A stretch of 64,000 nucleotides of DNA from the NCBI GenBank assembly GCA_022559845.1, contig CM040126.1:121000886-121064885 (forward strand), read 5' to 3'. This DNA is from Amorphophallus konjac (lineage: Eukaryota; Streptophyta; Magnoliopsida; Alismatales; Araceae). Positions 62,480 through 64,000 of this stretch are shown here, piece by piece. A model generated the notes under the pieces. That model made no database searches and was not told where the DNA came from. It worked only from the letters and a program-made list of their open reading frames with translations. How positions within the stretch are numbered: position 1 is the stretch's first letter; every line of letters begins with the position of its first letter. Made by a program: the position numbers and the translations under genes.

Positions 62480-63891
62480 GATCTCCTTTCCATTTGGTCA
62501 GTTGTCGAGGGGCGGGGGTGTTTGCTCACGTTGTCGTTTATCCATGGCCCTTGCGATGAACTTATCGAGGAGTCCTCAACGAATGAGGTCCTCGATCACG
62601 TCCTTTAGGCTGATACACTCGGCCGTGTCGTGGCCGTGGTCACGGTAGTAGTGGCAGAATTTCTATTTGCTCCTTGTGCTCGGATCTGACTTCATCTTCG
62701 GATCTCCATCAGGATCTAGTCGGGGGGAGCCATCAGGGGCGTGTAGTTGCGGTAATTTCCCCTTTCCCGCTCTGGGCGGTCGTGACGGTCTCGTTGCTCT
62801 CGCTTGTTCCATCCTTCTCGTGGCGAGTTGGCGGATCTCTTCCAGTCAGACCGATTGGTACTGGCCGCGTGGCCTAGGGCCACTGTGTTCTCCTTGCAAC
62901 ATGCGTGCTTCTGCGCTAGGGCGAGCAGATCAGTGAGGGTTGCCGGGGCTTCGACTCCGAGCGCACGTCAGAGGATACAGTCCCACCTCCCCTAGGTGAG
63001 TGCAGTAGCAGCGATGCTGACGTCGAGATGCGGGATCCGAAGTGCCTCCATGCGAAAATGGGAGACGATGTCCCACAACATTTCTTCTTTCCCTTGCCTG
63101 AGAGCGAGCAGGGTCACCGCTGACTTAGCTACCTTTTGGCAGCCGATTAAGTTCTCCTTAAACAGCTTCTTGAGCTGTTGGAAAGAGGAGATGGTCCTGG
63201 TCGACAGAGACTCAAACCGGGCCCGGGCGTTCTCCCGCAGAGTCGTGACGAATGCCAAGCACTTCACAGTATCTGAGGCCCGGTGAAAGACCAGGTGGAA
63301 CTCAAAACTATGCATATGGTCGACTGGGTCCGTGGTGCTGTCGTAGGAAGAGAATGACGGCAACTGGAACTTTGGCGGGATGGGAGCCTCCATGATCTCC
63401 TTGGAGAAGGGAGCATGAAAGTCCTGGTCGTTGTCGATAAGGCCGTGATTCTTGGTGGCTAAGAGGACATCATCCAAGTACCGAACTTTGTCCTTTATCT
63501 CATCGATGCATTGAAGTCGGCGATCCATCTCTAGGTTGGAATGCAGTGGGCTGCGCACCCTTGGGGCGGGTGAGCTGCGCGATCATCGGGTCCTTGCAAT
63601 CGATGCGTGGGAGGCTTCCCACATTTGGCGTGAATTCTCCCCAGTCCGGACCCTCTCATCCTGTCGCCGTTCCGACGGGACGTGCTGGGGGGCCGCAGGC
63701 CGGTTGAGGAGTTCTTGACATATTCCGGTCAGGGCTCGGATCTGCTGGCGGATCTTGTCGAGGTCACCTGGCGTGACTTCTTGCCGCAGGTGGGCAGAGG
63801 AAACTTCTTGCAACCTATGGTGAGAGTTGGGTCCCTGATGGGAGCCGCGCCCTCGGTTGCTGGCGTTGCAGAGACTCCCACGTGGTGCCAT
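62480..63891 (-). pseudogene. E4 gag
   Basis: The start is ATG at 63891, about 20 bases after the PBS, with a QQIRALTGICQELL helix near the N-terminus. One TGA after IARTR and one TAG after ATALT interrupt the frame; the former fits CGA to TGA. The Gag domain is visible (FQLPSFSSYDSTTDPVDHM, then ARARFESLSTRTISS). A Tat-type zinc-finger motif CHYYRDHGHDTAEC lies near 62610-62655. The C-terminus is broken by further stops. Confidence 0.88.
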
Positions 63892-63911
63892 GGCTTTTCA
63901 CTTTGTTTCCC

Positions 63912-63924
63912 ACAGACGGCACCA
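63912..63924 (-). other. E4 primer binding site (tRNA not assigned)
   Basis: The minus strand reads TGGTGCCGTCTGTGGGAAAC starting at 63924, five bases after the LTR end. The TGGYGCCGTCTGTGGG type is common in Tat elements; I do not name the tRNA. Confidence 0.75.
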
Positions 63925-63929
63925 AGAAG

Positions 63930-64000
63930 TGTAGAGGCTGAAATTTGGTTTCTATGCCACGTACCACCTTCTCTATTTATTGAGTGGGGAAGTCGTCCGG
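63930..64000 (-). repeat. E4 5' LTR (only the last 71 bases in window)
   Basis: The plus strand reads TGTAGAGGCTGAAATTTGG, the reverse of an LTR end ...CTACA next to the PBS. The rest is outside the window. No copy of this sequence is present at 9433-12085. Confidence 0.7.

Larger units (their letters stand above)
59018..64000 (-). mobile_element. E4, right part: Tat-lineage Ty3/gypsy, 5' portion
   Basis: On the minus strand from the right: LTR end (63930), PBS, gag, protease, reverse transcriptase, two RNase H domains and integrase up to the E3 insertion at 59018. The order and the dual RNase H fit the Tat lineage. Stops interrupt most domains. Confidence 0.9.

Overview
The window is plant nuclear DNA made almost wholly of LTR retrotransposons of the Ty3/gypsy superfamily. 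I see no host gene and no rRNA or tRNA gene. Tekay/Del-like chromovirus polyproteins, Tat-lineage polyproteins with two RNase H domains, and kilobase-long LTRs together point to a flowering plant with a retrotransposon-rich genome. The species cannot be read from the sequence.

Six elements, E1 to E6, can be delimited, most of them to the base from LTR ends, primer binding sites (PBS), polypurine tracts (PPT) and target-site duplications (TSD). E4 (9433-12085 plus 59018 to the window end, minus strand) is a Tat-lineage element and the outermost host. E3 (12086-59017, plus strand), a second Tat-lineage element, sits inside the E4 integrase gene with TSD GCCCA on both sides. E2 (13393-23933, plus strand, Tekay-like) sits inside the 5' LTR of E3 with TSD CTACC; the 3' LTR of E3 keeps the empty site. 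E5 (39342-55149) sits in the 3' region of E3 with TSD ACCTA. It has LTRs of about 3.1 kb and a 2.2 kb interior without recognisable coding, so it looks like a LARD-type non-autonomous element. E6 (40877-48159, minus strand) sits inside the 5' LTR of E5 with TSD GTCTT. The nest is therefore four levels deep: E6 in E5 in E3 in E4. E1 (1-9432, minus strand, Tekay-like) lies at the left edge, abutting the 3' part of E4. Its left LTR is cut by the window.

Coding state differs sharply between elements. E1, E2, E3 and E4 are pseudogenised by stops and frameshifts, many of the stops readable as C-to-T or G-to-A changes. E6 instead carries one uninterrupted 991-codon reading frame between LTRs that differ at only about 20 bases by eye. 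That frame joins a Gag domain, a long proline-rich middle and an integrase C-terminal tail, and it lacks protease, reverse transcriptase, RNase H and the integrase core. It is the most unusual object here and the best candidate for a little-described non-autonomous retrotransposon system.

Other structure: E3 has a roughly 4.3 kb block of hierarchical tandem repeats (order X-Y-Z-X-Y-Z, monomers of about 126-135 bp) after its integrase, and E4 has a 52-bp array at the equivalent place. Both Tat elements show traces of antisense reading frames between pol and the 3' LTR. E3 has a duplicated PPT plus truncated LTR copy before its true 3' LTR. E1 and E2 share an LTR hairpin whose stem changed in a compensating way, and the E5 LTRs carry a chain of GC-rich hairpins.
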